Below are positions 1 to 5,977 of a stretch of DNA of 9,593 nucleotides, piece by piece. Position numbers and translations under genes: made by a program. Numbering within the stretch: position 1 is the stretch's first letter; the number at the start of each line of letters is the position of its first letter. The notes beneath the pieces are model-generated. The model was not told the origin of the DNA. It did no database searches and saw only the letters and a list, made by a program, of their open reading frames with translations. This DNA is from Desulfocapsa sp. (GTDB taxonomy: Bacteria > Desulfobacterota > Desulfobulbia > Desulfobulbales > Desulfocapsaceae), in assembly GCA_020717935.1 (NCBI GenBank), contig DYDK01000054.1:1-9593 (forward strand), in the 5' to 3' direction.

Positions 1-407
1 ATCCCGGCGAATGCCACTATCAGGACGGCAACTACCATGCCCTGATCACCGCCGCAATGGTACACGAGACCCTGGCCCGGCTCGGAATAAACAGTCAGCG
101 GTTCCTTATTGAATGGGCCTCGGCCGCTGAAGGCCCGAATTTTGTCAAGATCATCACCAAGTTCACCGAAAATGCCGCAACCTTAGGGCCACTGGGGACA
201 AGCGAAGGCATCGACCCGACACTGCTACGCGAGAAGTTGGCTCAGGCGGCGGAAACGGCTAAAGACCGCAAGCTCAGAATGAACCTGATCAGTGCCTCCA
301 AGGAGATGATGAAGAACGGGGATTTCTCACGGCCCACCATTGCCGGACTGGTGCATGACAAGTGCGACAAGATCCTGACCGAAATGATAGGAACATCGGT
401 TCCATGA
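1..407 (+). CDS. MvhD-type hydrogenase iron-sulfur subunit, C-terminal part (5' end outside window)
   Basis: The reading frame is open from the window edge; the first full codon is at base 3. The visible start reads PGECHYQDGNY, the signature around the last [2Fe-2S] cysteine of methyl-viologen-reducing hydrogenase delta subunits (MvhD/FrhD), usually CHPGDCHY..GNY. It is followed by the family's conserved stretch GINSQRFLIEWASAAEG and a helical FVKIITKFTE segment. In this family the protein passes electrons between a hydrogenase or dehydrogenase and heterodisulfide-reductase-type (Hdr) complexes in the cytoplasm. After the usual end (LGPLG) there is a tail of roughly 70 residues, rich in charged helices and without cysteines. 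Whether this is a stand-alone MvhD or the end of an HdrA-MvhD fusion cannot be told here. The HdrA relic about 560 bp downstream fits an Hdr context. The family call is fairly sure; the partner is unknown. Confidence 0.82.
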   Translation, partial: PGECHYQDGNYHALITAAMVHETLARLGINSQRFLIEWASAAEGPNFVKIITKFTENAATLGPLGTSEGIDPTLLREKLAQAAETAKDRKLRMNLISASKEMMKNGDFSRPTIAGLVHDKCDKILTEMIGTSVP

Positions 408-473
408 ATATCTGGAACCAGTTTATACACAACGATAAAGGAAGTACTCACAGGAATGCTTCCTCAAAGACCA

Positions 474-493
474 GATGGGCACGACCGCCCATC
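474..493 (+). other. Short perfect hairpin in the leader of the IscA-like gene
   Basis: GATGGGC and GCCCATC form a perfect 7-bp stem around a 6-base loop (ACGACC), 24 bp upstream of the start codon of the IscA-like gene. It is followed by CACAACTC and an A-rich ribosome-binding region, not by a T tract, so it does not look like an intrinsic terminator. It could protect or process the mRNA between the two genes. The rest of the 408-517 gap shows no clear promoter. Confidence 0.35.
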
Positions 494-517
494 ACAACTC
501 AAAAAAAGGAGAAAACC

Positions 518-874
518 ATGCTGAAAGTTACAGAGTCCGCCGTTGAAAACATCAAGGAGTATCTGGCAAAAAACAACATCACCTCCGCCATCCGGGTGGT
601 CATGCAGAGCAGCTGTTCCGGCATGAGCCTGGGGCTGGGGCTGGATGACAAAAAAGAATCCGACAAGGTCTTTGAAAATGACGGCGTCACCTTTCTCGTT
701 AACAACGGAATATTTACCACTACCGGCGCCATCACCGTTGATTATGCCAAATCTTCCGGTTGCGGCTGTGGCAGCGGGAGCAGCAGCGGTGATTTCACTG
801 TGAGTTCGGAGAAAAAACTGGGCGGCGGTTCTTGTTCCACCGGCTCCTGTTCGAGTGGATCCTGCGGTTGTTGA
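518..874 (+). CDS. IscA/HesB-like iron-sulfur protein with cysteine-rich C-terminal tail
   Basis: The start chosen is the ATG at 518, preceded by AAAAAAAGGAGAAAACC, a strong ribosome-binding site; an in-frame ATG at 362 lies inside the upstream gene and lacks one. The 118-residue product has the A-type iron-sulfur carrier fold. It begins MLKVTESAVENIKEYL, has Cys33 in the SSCSG segment and a C-G-C pair at Cys82/Cys84, matching the three-cysteine pattern of IscA (Cys35, Cys99, Cys101 in E. coli). These proteins hold or hand over Fe-S clusters or iron in the cytoplasm. Unusually, the C-G-C is followed by a Ser/Gly linker and a second cysteine-rich tail (residues 104-118, Cys106, 111, 116, 118, ending CGC). 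Classical IscA ends soon after its C-G-C. The tail could bind metal or carry sulfur. HesB-like proteins also occur as selenoproteins in deltaproteobacteria; this one uses cysteine throughout. Confidence 0.8.
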   Translation: MLKVTESAVENIKEYLAKNNITSAIRVVMQSSCSGMSLGLGLDDKKESDKVFENDGVTFLVNNGIFTTTGAITVDYAKSSGCGCGSGSSSGDFTVSSEKKLGGGSCSTGSCSSGSCGC

Positions 875-969
875 AATAGGGCCTCGATCACCAGACCGGG
901 GCCATTGCCTGAATACTGAAATCATCAATCACTGCAGGACGGAGGCAACCGGTTCTTCCGGCAAATCCG

Positions 970-1259
970 TCCAATTACATATGTAGAAATGGTTTGACTC
1001 CACGATTTTGGATGGACGAGACCATTGCCCAGGCCCAGGATGCGGCTGGTCAGGACTGTCAGCTTTTGGCCAGGGGCTCGATCTCACCGAGCCCATCGTT
1101 TCCCTTATTGATACTGATACCGAGCTGCACATCGGCTGCGGCATCTGTGCCGTCCGCTGCCTAACTATGGCCATTGACGACATGGATCGTTTTACTTTTG
1201 ACGGAATTACGGCTCAAATCAATGCCTTTGGCATGACCACTAAAAACGAAGACGAATAA
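970..1259 (+). pseudogene. Decayed C-terminal fragment of an HdrA-like flavin/ferredoxin protein
   Basis: Two frames must be joined to read this. In the frame of base 970 the translation runs NYICRNGLTPRF then MDETIAQAQDAAGQDC and LLARGSIS (to about 1075). This resembles the HdrA segment "GVFLAG..PK.I.DA.AQ..AAAARA..L...G". The continuation is in another frame: LTEPIVSLIDTD, then LHIGCGICAVRCLTMAID, to the TAA ending at 1259. This matches the HdrA segment "[28 protein letters not shown]". The first of the four cluster cysteines is His, and Pro after the last cysteine is Leu. The second ferredoxin motif is missing. HdrA carries FAD and [4Fe-4S] clusters and splits electrons in Hdr complexes; this copy cannot do so. 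An alternative is a real small protein from a TTG at 1008, but that reading lacks a ribosome-binding site and leaves the upstream similarity unexplained. Bases 875-969 show at most further faint similarity. Confidence 0.6.
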
Positions 1260-1268
1260 GGAGTCACT

Positions 1269-1364
1269 TTGATTTATCAAAGACAGGAAACACCCTTTAC
1301 CATTGCAGTTCCCGGGGAATCCGGGAATTTTATCAAAAATCATTTCATGGAGGGAAAACAATGA
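1269..1364 (+). CDS. Possible 31-residue ORF overlapping the yedE start
   Basis: An AAGGAG sits six bases before a TTG at 1269, and the frame stays open for 31 codons (IYQRQETPFTIAVPG...NHFMEGKQ). It ends at a TGA overlapping the ATG of yedE in an ATGA arrangement typical of translational coupling. It could be a leader peptide or a small protein, or the tail of a vanished gene. I recognise no family. The TTG start, short length and neighbouring pseudogene make this weak. Confidence 0.25.
   Translation: MIYQRQETPFTIAVPGESGNFIKNHFMEGKQ
1309..1327 (+). other. Hairpin upstream of yedE
   Basis: TTCCCGG and CCGGGAA pair perfectly (7 bp) around GGAAT; a G-T and an A-T pair can extend the stem to nine in RNA. 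AATTTTATC follows, which is a poor T tract. It lies 33 bp before the yedE start and could be a weak attenuator or an mRNA stability element. It also falls inside the possible small ORF. Confidence 0.35.
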
Positions 1365-2455
1365 GCAAAATCGGAAATATCCTTGCTGGACGATGGGGCA
1401 TCATCGGGGTCGGAGGCGCTATCGGAATTTTAGCGGCACTTTTACAGAAATTGGGAAATCCTGGCAACATGGGCATTTGCGTCGCCTGTTTTGAACGGGA
1501 CATCGCCGGAGCCATCGGCATTCACCGGGCGGATGTGGTGCAGTACATGCGTCCGGAAATTATCGGCTTTGTTCTCGGATCGTTTATTGCCGCCCATCTG
1601 TTTAAGGAGTTTCGGCCCCGTGTCGGCTCGGCGCCCATTGTTCGCTTTATCCTTGGAATGTTTGCAGCCAGCGGAACACTGATATTTCTTGGCTGTCCCT
1701 GGCGAGTTGCCCTGCGCCTTGCCGGCGGCGACGGCAACGCCATCTTTGGCGTACTGGGTCTGATCTTCGGAATCTGGATTGGCACCCTCTTCTTAAAGGC
1801 AGGATTCAATCTCGGAAGAAACAAGCCGACCCACCAAACAGCGGGATGGATGCTTCCCCTTGTCATGATGGGCCTGCTGCTCCTGGCGTTTGTCTTTCCG
1901 CAAATAGCAGGAGAACCTAAAAACGGGATCCTCTTTTATAGCGTGAAAGGGCCCGGTTCCATGCATGCCCCTCTGATTATCTCTCTTGTTGTCGGTCTGC
2001 TGATCGGCTTTATAGCCCAGCGGAGCCGCTTTTGCACAATGGGGGCCTTCCGTGACTTCCTCCTGTTCCGGCAGATGCATCTTCTTTCTGGTTTACTGGC
2101 CCTCATTACTGCTGCCTTTGCCGTCAATATCCTCTTAGGTCAGTTCCATCCCGGCTTTCAAAATCAACCCGTCGCCCATACGCAAAGTGTCTGGAATTTT
2201 GCCGGCATGTGCCTGGCTGGTCTTGCTTTCGCCCTGGCCGGCGGCTGCCCCGGCCGTCAGCTCTTCCTTGCTGGCGAGGGAGACGGTGATGCCGCAGTCT
2301 TCGTCTTTGGCATGATCTTCGGAGCTGGCATCGCCCACAATTTTGGCCTGGCCAGCTCTCCAACCGGAATCGGTGCATATGGCATCCCTGCTTTAATCAT
2401 CGGGCTCGCCGTGTGTCTTTTCATTGGGTTTACCATGAGAAAAAATATCGCATAA
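1361..2455 (+). CDS. yedE: YedE-family membrane transporter, putative selenium (or sulfur) importer
   Basis: This 364-residue integral membrane protein belongs to the YeeE/YedE (sulf_transp) family and reads like the subgroup annotated as YedE putative selenium transporter. Hallmarks are the N-terminal RWGIIGVGGAIGILAALLQK helix, CVACFERD (Cys40, Cys43), FLGCPWR (Cys112), RSRFCTMGAFRD (Cys225) and AGGCPGRQL (Cys296). Two pseudo-symmetric halves of hydrophobic helices carry the cysteines thought to pass a chalcogen species through the membrane. E. coli YeeE imports thiosulfate through conserved cysteines; a selenium substrate for YedE is predicted from gene context. The start is ATG 1361 with GGAGG at 1349-1353 just upstream. 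A TusA-like carrier follows after 13 bp, the pairing usual for this family. Length is full. Whether Se or S species are carried cannot be decided from sequence. Confidence 0.88.
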   Translation: MSKIGNILAGRWGIIGVGGAIGILAALLQKLGNPGNMGICVACFERDIAGAIGIHRADVVQYMRPEIIGFVLGSFIAAHLFKEFRPRVGSAPIVRFILGMFAASGTLIFLGCPWRVALRLAGGDGNAIFGVLGLIFGIWIGTLFLKAGFNLGRNKPTHQTAGWMLPLVMMGLLLLAFVFPQIAGEPKNGILFYSVKGPGSMHAPLIISLVVGLLIGFIAQRSRFCTMGAFRDFLLFRQMHLLSGLLALITAAFAVNILLGQFHPGFQNQPVAHTQSVWNFAGMCLAGLAFALAGGCPGRQLFLAGEGDGDAAVFVFGMIFGAGIAHNFGLASSPTGIGAYGIPALIIGLAVCLFIGFTMRKNIA

Positions 2456-2468
2456 CAAGGAGGATAAC

Positions 2469-2690
2469 ATGACTAATACTATAGATGCCCGCGGGCTCTC
2501 TTGTCCCCAGCCGGTTCTGATGACAATGGATGAGATCAAAAAAGGAACGGCGAATAAAATTATTGTTCTCGTCGATAACGAGGCTGCGAAGGAAAATGTC
2601 TCCCGCGCCGCACTCCACAAAAAATGGACGATAGCCAGTATCGAGGAGCAGGAACTGGATTTCAAAATAACCATTCATCATGGTGTATAA
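2469..2690 (+). CDS. TusA/SirA-like sulfur (selenium) carrier protein
   Basis: A 73-residue protein of the TusA/SirA/YedF family. The defining motif DARGLSCPQPV lies at residues 6-16, with Cys12 as the expected persulfide- or perselenide-bearing residue and the usual CPxP. The remainder (KIIVLVDNEAAKENVSRAA) fits the two-layer alpha/beta fold with the conserved NEAA segment. A clear AAGGAGG ribosome-binding site stands upstream. YedF proteins of selenium-using bacteria combine a TusA-like domain with a DsrE-like domain; only the first is present here. Placement directly after yedE suggests it takes the chalcogen from the transporter and passes it on in the cytoplasm, which is inference. Two bases separate it from the DUF3343 gene. 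Confidence 0.88.
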   Translation: MTNTIDARGLSCPQPVLMTMDEIKKGTANKIIVLVDNEAAKENVSRAALHKKWTIASIEEQELDFKITIHHGV

Positions 2691-2692
2691 AA

Positions 2693-3253
2693 ATGTCCAT
2701 CTTTGATTTCATAAAGGGAAAAAGCCAGCGACAAGGCACACCTGCGGAACACAGACGAACCGACCGCGGCTTTATGGTCTTCGACAATACCACCGAGGTC
2801 ATTTTCGCAGAAAAGCTGCTGAAGAAAAACGGCTGGGCAGTGCGGGTCATGGGCCCACCGCCGGAAATCCGGCAAGGTTGCGATCTGGTCATTTTGTTTC
2901 CACTGATTGACGAGCTGCATATCCTGCGGACTCTGAAAGGGGAAAGAATTTCACCTTTGAAGATCGTGCCCGTAACGGGCCTGCTTCTCGAACCCGTTGC
3001 CATCTTCCAGATTAAGGACTATGGCCGTTACCTCATGGTGCGAGCGGCCAATATGAAACTGACAGTAGAGAAGGAAACAAAAGTCATTGTCAACATATCG
3101 GGAGGAGGGTGCCCCGATATTCCTTTTCTGGCCGCCTCCATGGTCGGAAAAACTCTTGCCGAGGCGCCCGCCCCCCATGATATTGGCCACACGCTCTGCG
3201 GATACGCACTGCAACTGGCCTACGAGGAGGTACAACGACAATGCTCTGTGTAG
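2693..3253 (+). CDS. DUF3343 (putative Se/S carrier-like) protein with extra C-terminal domain
   Basis: The start is ATG 2693, two bases after the tusA-like stop; the ribosome-binding site is poor, so translation is probably coupled. Residues 25-95 (RGFMVFDNTTEVIFAEKLLK..GWAVRVMGPPPEIRQGCDLVI) fit DUF3343, a small alpha/beta domain called Se/S carrier-like because of its neighbours. The conserved cysteine is Cys63 after a Gln-Gly. DUF3343 proteins are typically under 100 residues; this one has 186. The added half contains VIVNISGGGCPDIPFLAASMVGKTL (split here: glycine-rich ISGGGC, Cys140) and IGHTLCGYALQLAYEEV (Cys169), and I do not recognise it. The last 13 bases overlap the next gene, whose ribosome-binding site GAGGAGG lies inside this one. 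A role in chalcogen handling is inferred from context only. Confidence 0.75.
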   Translation: MSIFDFIKGKSQRQGTPAEHRRTDRGFMVFDNTTEVIFAEKLLKKNGWAVRVMGPPPEIRQGCDLVILFPLIDELHILRTLKGERISPLKIVPVTGLLLEPVAIFQIKDYGRYLMVRAANMKLTVEKETKVIVNISGGGCPDIPFLAASMVGKTLAEAPAPHDIGHTLCGYALQLAYEEVQRQCSV

Positions 3254-4104
3254 CCGGAACTGTGCCAGCAGAAGACTTCCCCTTGAGAGAGGGATTAGTT
3301 GAACTCGACAATGAAGACCTTCGTATGGGAACAACAGCTATCCCAGTCAACCGAGGGACACCCGCACTGCTGGCAGCGGCGGCAATGGTGGCAAGGGTGC
3401 TGGGAAAACCCGCACCCTATGCTTGCCTTGTTGGAGACACGGGAATCGGGAGTGGCAGTCACCTCTTATATGAAAAGATGATCGAGATTCTCCCACGCAA
3501 TCAGTTCCAAACCATCACATTTCACTATCTTCAACCGATGGTGGACTTGCATGGAAAAATCCAGATAACCATTGCAGAACTGGCCCCCCGCCCCATCCTT
3601 ATTGCTGATGCTGGATTTATGTATGTGGCGAAAATGTGCGGAGCGGCATCCTTGTACGATCTTTTTACTCCGGATGTGGGCGAGCTTGCCTTTTTGGCCG
3701 ATGAACAGGCTCCGCATCCCTTTTACACGAGGGGCTTCATTCTTCACGAGAACAACCGCATTCCCGATCTCATTAACCGGGCCTATGAAAACGATAACGC
3801 CGCCAAATATCTCCTCGTCAAGGGAAACAAGGATTATCTGGCGAACGCCCAGGGAATTCTTGAGACCATTGACAGTCCAAAGGAAGAGGCTATGGAGGCC
3901 GTCGGAGGAACGGGCGACACTCTGACAGGAATGGTCTCTGTTCTCATTGATGCGGGAATGCCGATGAGAACAGCAGCCCTTGTGGCAATGAAGACCAATC
4001 GCTTAGCCGGTCAGTTTGCGCAAACAACGCCCGCAACGCAGATCATAGAGATAATCAGACAGATACCACGGGCACTCACAGAAACGATGAAAAAAACGCC
4101 GTAG
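3241..4104 (+). CDS. NAD(P)H-hydrate dehydratase-like, ribokinase-fold ATP-dependent protein
   Basis: A 287-residue protein with the carbohydrate-kinase domain of the NAXD/YjeF C-terminal family (ADP- or ATP-dependent repair of hydrated NAD(P)H). Visible marks are ILIADAGFMYVAK (residues 119-131), LFTPDVGELAFLA (141-153, matching LTPNxGE), LLVKGNKDYL (191-200) and the anion-hole/catalytic signature EAVGGTGDTLTGM (219-231, Asp226 as catalytic base). It lacks the NnrE epimerase half of bifunctional YjeF. The N-terminus departs from the usual pattern: no HKGxFG motif, but AIPVNRGTPALLAAAAMVARVLG and VGDTGIGSG. Start ATG 3241 follows GAGGAGG and lies within the end of the DUF3343 gene, so the two are probably co-translated. 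It may be a true NAXD, or a relative recruited to phosphorylate or dehydrate another substrate in this pathway; context favours a specialised role, which is unproven. Confidence 0.72.
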   Translation: MLCVAGTVPAEDFPLREGLVELDNEDLRMGTTAIPVNRGTPALLAAAAMVARVLGKPAPYACLVGDTGIGSGSHLLYEKMIEILPRNQFQTITFHYLQPMVDLHGKIQITIAELAPRPILIADAGFMYVAKMCGAASLYDLFTPDVGELAFLADEQAPHPFYTRGFILHENNRIPDLINRAYENDNAAKYLLVKGNKDYLANAQGILETIDSPKEEAMEAVGGTGDTLTGMVSVLIDAGMPMRTAALVAMKTNRLAGQFAQTTPATQIIEIIRQIPRALTETMKKTP

Positions 4105-4105
4105 A

Positions 4106-4387
4106 ATGCAAGGAAATCCTCCAGATCCAGGCATCATTGCCGAAACGCCACCAGTTATCAACGCTGAGACAGTCATTCTTGACATTATCAGCGACTATCG
4201 TCACACGGAAACAATCTTCAAACGCCTTGAAGAGGAAACAGGCATCTGCATTCTGTGCCAGGGGCTTTTCCTTTCTCTGGGTGATGCGGCGGGGCAGTTC
4301 GGATTTAACGGTGCAAAGACGCTCAGGGAAATCCACGCTGCTATTCATGAAAATATGTGCCAAATGAAAGGGAGTTCTCAAAGGTGA
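4106..4387 (+). CDS. Small CxxC protein resembling DUF1858
   Basis: A 93-residue protein starting one base after the preceding stop. The central part, VILDIISDYRHTETIFKRLE (residues 23-42) followed by GICILCQGLFLSLGDAAGQFG (split here: CILC at 48-51, then LGDAA), has the layout of DUF1858: two short helices, a CxxC, then TLEEAA-like and a helix. DUF1858 domains are small, occur alone or fused to Fe-S or hybrid-cluster-type proteins, and are thought to bind a metal or cluster or act in redox. Cys48 and Cys51 form the pair, with another Cys at 85. The first 20 residues are Pro-rich and probably flexible. It sits between the NAXD-like gene and the reductase, so it could be a redox or cluster adaptor for the reductase. 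Family membership is by eye and moderate. Confidence 0.6.
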   Translation: MQGNPPDPGIIAETPPVINAETVILDIISDYRHTETIFKRLEEETGICILCQGLFLSLGDAAGQFGFNGAKTLREIHAAIHENMCQMKGSSQR

Positions 4388-4410
4388 GGACTTCTCAAAA
4401 AAATCAAGAT

Positions 4411-4424
4411 GGGCAAAAATGCCC
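4411..4424 (+). other. Small hairpin in the leader of the reductase gene
   Basis: GGGCA and TGCCC pair around AAAA, 36 bp before the reductase start codon in a 73-bp gap. There is no T tract after it. This gap is the longest in the train before the repeat element and may hold a processing or internal control site; nothing else stands out. Confidence 0.25.
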
Positions 4425-4460
4425 GTTACACTCTCAGCAAATTTACAAAAGGAGTACCCC

Positions 4461-5756
4461 ATGACAACAGAATCATTTGAGATAAAGGCCTATCCGGAAA
4501 TGTGGAAGGATTTAGGGATGGATGTGGAGCGGTTTGACAAGATGCGTCTGATGCTGGGCGAGATTTTCCGTAAAACCTATCTGAGTCAAAAAAATCGTCC
4601 TCTGAAAATGGCCTATTTTGATGCAATGGTCGCTGAAATTCACGGCGGCAGAATCAAGGAACTCCTGGCAGCCAAGGCGGAGGGGCACCCTGTTATTGGC
4701 ACCTTTTGCGTCTATATTCCCGAAGAAGTGGTACTCGCGGCTGGCGGCGTCTGTGTGGGGTTGTGTGGCGGCTCGCAAGGTTCCATTCCCGATGCCGAGA
4801 AAATCCTGCCCCGCAACATCTGCCCCATGGTGAAATCGGCCTTTGGCTTTAAGGCGGGGAAAATTTGCCCCTATTTTCAGGCGGTGGATTTTGTCTATGG
4901 CGAGACCACCTGTGATGCCAAGAAAAAGTGCTGGGAAATTCTCGACACAATGGTTCCGACCTATGTCATGGAAATTCCGCAGATGAAAAAGCAGTCTGAC
5001 CGCACAATGTGGCTGCATGAAGTAAAGGAGTTCAAGGCCAAGGTCGAGGAGATCGCCGGCACAACCATCACGGTGGACACGATGAATGCGGCGGTCAAGG
5101 TCATGAATGGCAAACGACGAGCCTTGCAAAGGCTCAACAGCTTGCGACACGCAAATCCAACTCCCATTTCAGGGAAAGATGTGCTCCTCGTGGAGCAGAT
5201 TGCCTTTTACGATGAACCAATCCGGTTTGCCGCCAAGGTCAATGAGCTGTGCGATGAGCTGGAACAGCGGATTGCCAGGGGTGAAGCCGTACCAAGCAAG
5301 GATGCCACCAGAATTATGGTGGCCGGAGTGCCCATGGCCTTGCCCAACTGGAAGCTGCATAATCTGGTGGAAGGCGCCGGAGCCGTGATCGTCAACGAGG
5401 AGAGCTGTATCGGCACCCGTTATTACAAGGATCTGATGGCCGAGGATGGCGCCGACATGGAGTCTATCCTCACCGAGCTTACCAAGCGATACATGAATAT
5501 AGACTGTTCCTGTTTTACCCCCAATGATGAGCGAATGGCGCAGGTGGTCAAGGAGTTCCGCGAGTCTAAAGCCGACGGCATCATTCACTATTCGCTCCAG
5601 TTCTGCCACACCTACAATATCGAGGAGATCCGCATTCGTGAGACCTGTGCCAAAGAGGGAATTCCATATATGTTTATAGAGTCCGACTACTCGCCTGAAG
5701 ATGTGGGACAGATTCAAACCAGAGTCGAGGCATTTTTGGAGCAAATTCGGGGATAA
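4461..5756 (+). CDS. Double-cubane-cluster-type reductase (2-hydroxyacyl-CoA dehydratase/HgdB family, YjiM-like)
   Basis: The 431-residue product starts at ATG 4461 after AAAAGGAG; an in-frame ATG at 4419 has no ribosome-binding site. It is full length for single-subunit members such as E. coli YjiM and the double-cubane cluster protein (DCCP) of Carboxydothermus. Shared motifs with YjiM, from memory, are LPRNICPMVKSAFGF (Cys121), ICPYF (Cys136), GETTCDAKKK (Cys151), NEESCIGTR (Cys316), DCSCFTPNDER (Cys349, Cys351), FCHTYNIEE (Cys382) and IESDYSPEDVGQIQTRVEAF near the end. These cysteines are candidates to hold the [8Fe-9S] double cubane. DCCP reduces small molecules such as acetylene when fed electrons by an ATP-driven activator; the natural substrate is not known. 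Glutamyl- or lactyl-CoA dehydratases have two different subunits, and no second subunit is seen here. The activator follows after a 221-bp gap holding a repeat element. Confidence 0.87.
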   Translation: MTTESFEIKAYPEMWKDLGMDVERFDKMRLMLGEIFRKTYLSQKNRPLKMAYFDAMVAEIHGGRIKELLAAKAEGHPVIGTFCVYIPEEVVLAAGGVCVGLCGGSQGSIPDAEKILPRNICPMVKSAFGFKAGKICPYFQAVDFVYGETTCDAKKKCWEILDTMVPTYVMEIPQMKKQSDRTMWLHEVKEFKAKVEEIAGTTITVDTMNAAVKVMNGKRRALQRLNSLRHANPTPISGKDVLLVEQIAFYDEPIRFAAKVNELCDELEQRIARGEAVPSKDATRIMVAGVPMALPNWKLHNLVEGAGAVIVNEESCIGTRYYKDLMAEDGADMESILTELTKRYMNIDCSCFTPNDERMAQVVKEFRESKADGIIHYSLQFCHTYNIEEIRIRETCAKEGIPYMFIESDYSPEDVGQIQTRVEAFLEQIRG

Positions 5757-5789
5757 CAGCTTGCAACAAAAACTAAAAACAGGAGCCTC

Positions 5790-5957
5790 TTGCAGGTAAG
5801 CGAAGACTCCGAAATGAAGATTTTCGTTCAAAATCGAGGCATGCGAAAAATTTTACCGCAGGCATATAGCTGATATTCCGATGATAAAATTTTGAGCATA
5901 ACAAAGAGTTTGAGCGAAAAGATCATTTCGGAGTCTCGTATACTCGCTTACCTGCAA
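5790..5957 (+). repeat. 168-bp palindromic element, copy 1 (shared terminal inverted repeats)
   Basis: The left arm (5790-5817) begins TTGCAGGTAAGCGAAGACTC and the right arm (5923-5957) is its reverse complement over 28 positions, apart from seven extra bases CGTATAC at 5937-5943. The core between the arms is itself an imperfect palindrome: a segment near 5818-5870 pairs with one near 5871-5922, for example ATTTTCG with CGAAAA and AAAATTTTA with TAAAATTTT. The whole could fold into one long hairpin. The base pairing seems to extend a few bases outside the arms. No coding capacity is seen and no clear target duplication. It lies between the reductase and its activator. Confidence 0.8.
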
Positions 5958-5977
5958 AAGGTTCACAGGAGAAATAC

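Noticed and set aside
474..493. Intrinsic terminator after the mvhD-type gene
   Set aside because: The hairpin is good but the following bases CACAACTC are not a T tract.
1008..1259. Intact small ferredoxin starting at TTG 1008
   Set aside because: It lacks a ribosome-binding site, has only three of four motif cysteines, and the HdrA-like sequence just upstream is in a different frame, so decay explains it better. Some doubt remains.
4461..5756. Reductase as one subunit of a two-subunit 2-hydroxyacyl-CoA dehydratase
   Set aside because: No second dehydratase subunit is adjacent and the motifs match the single-subunit YjiM/DCCP type better.
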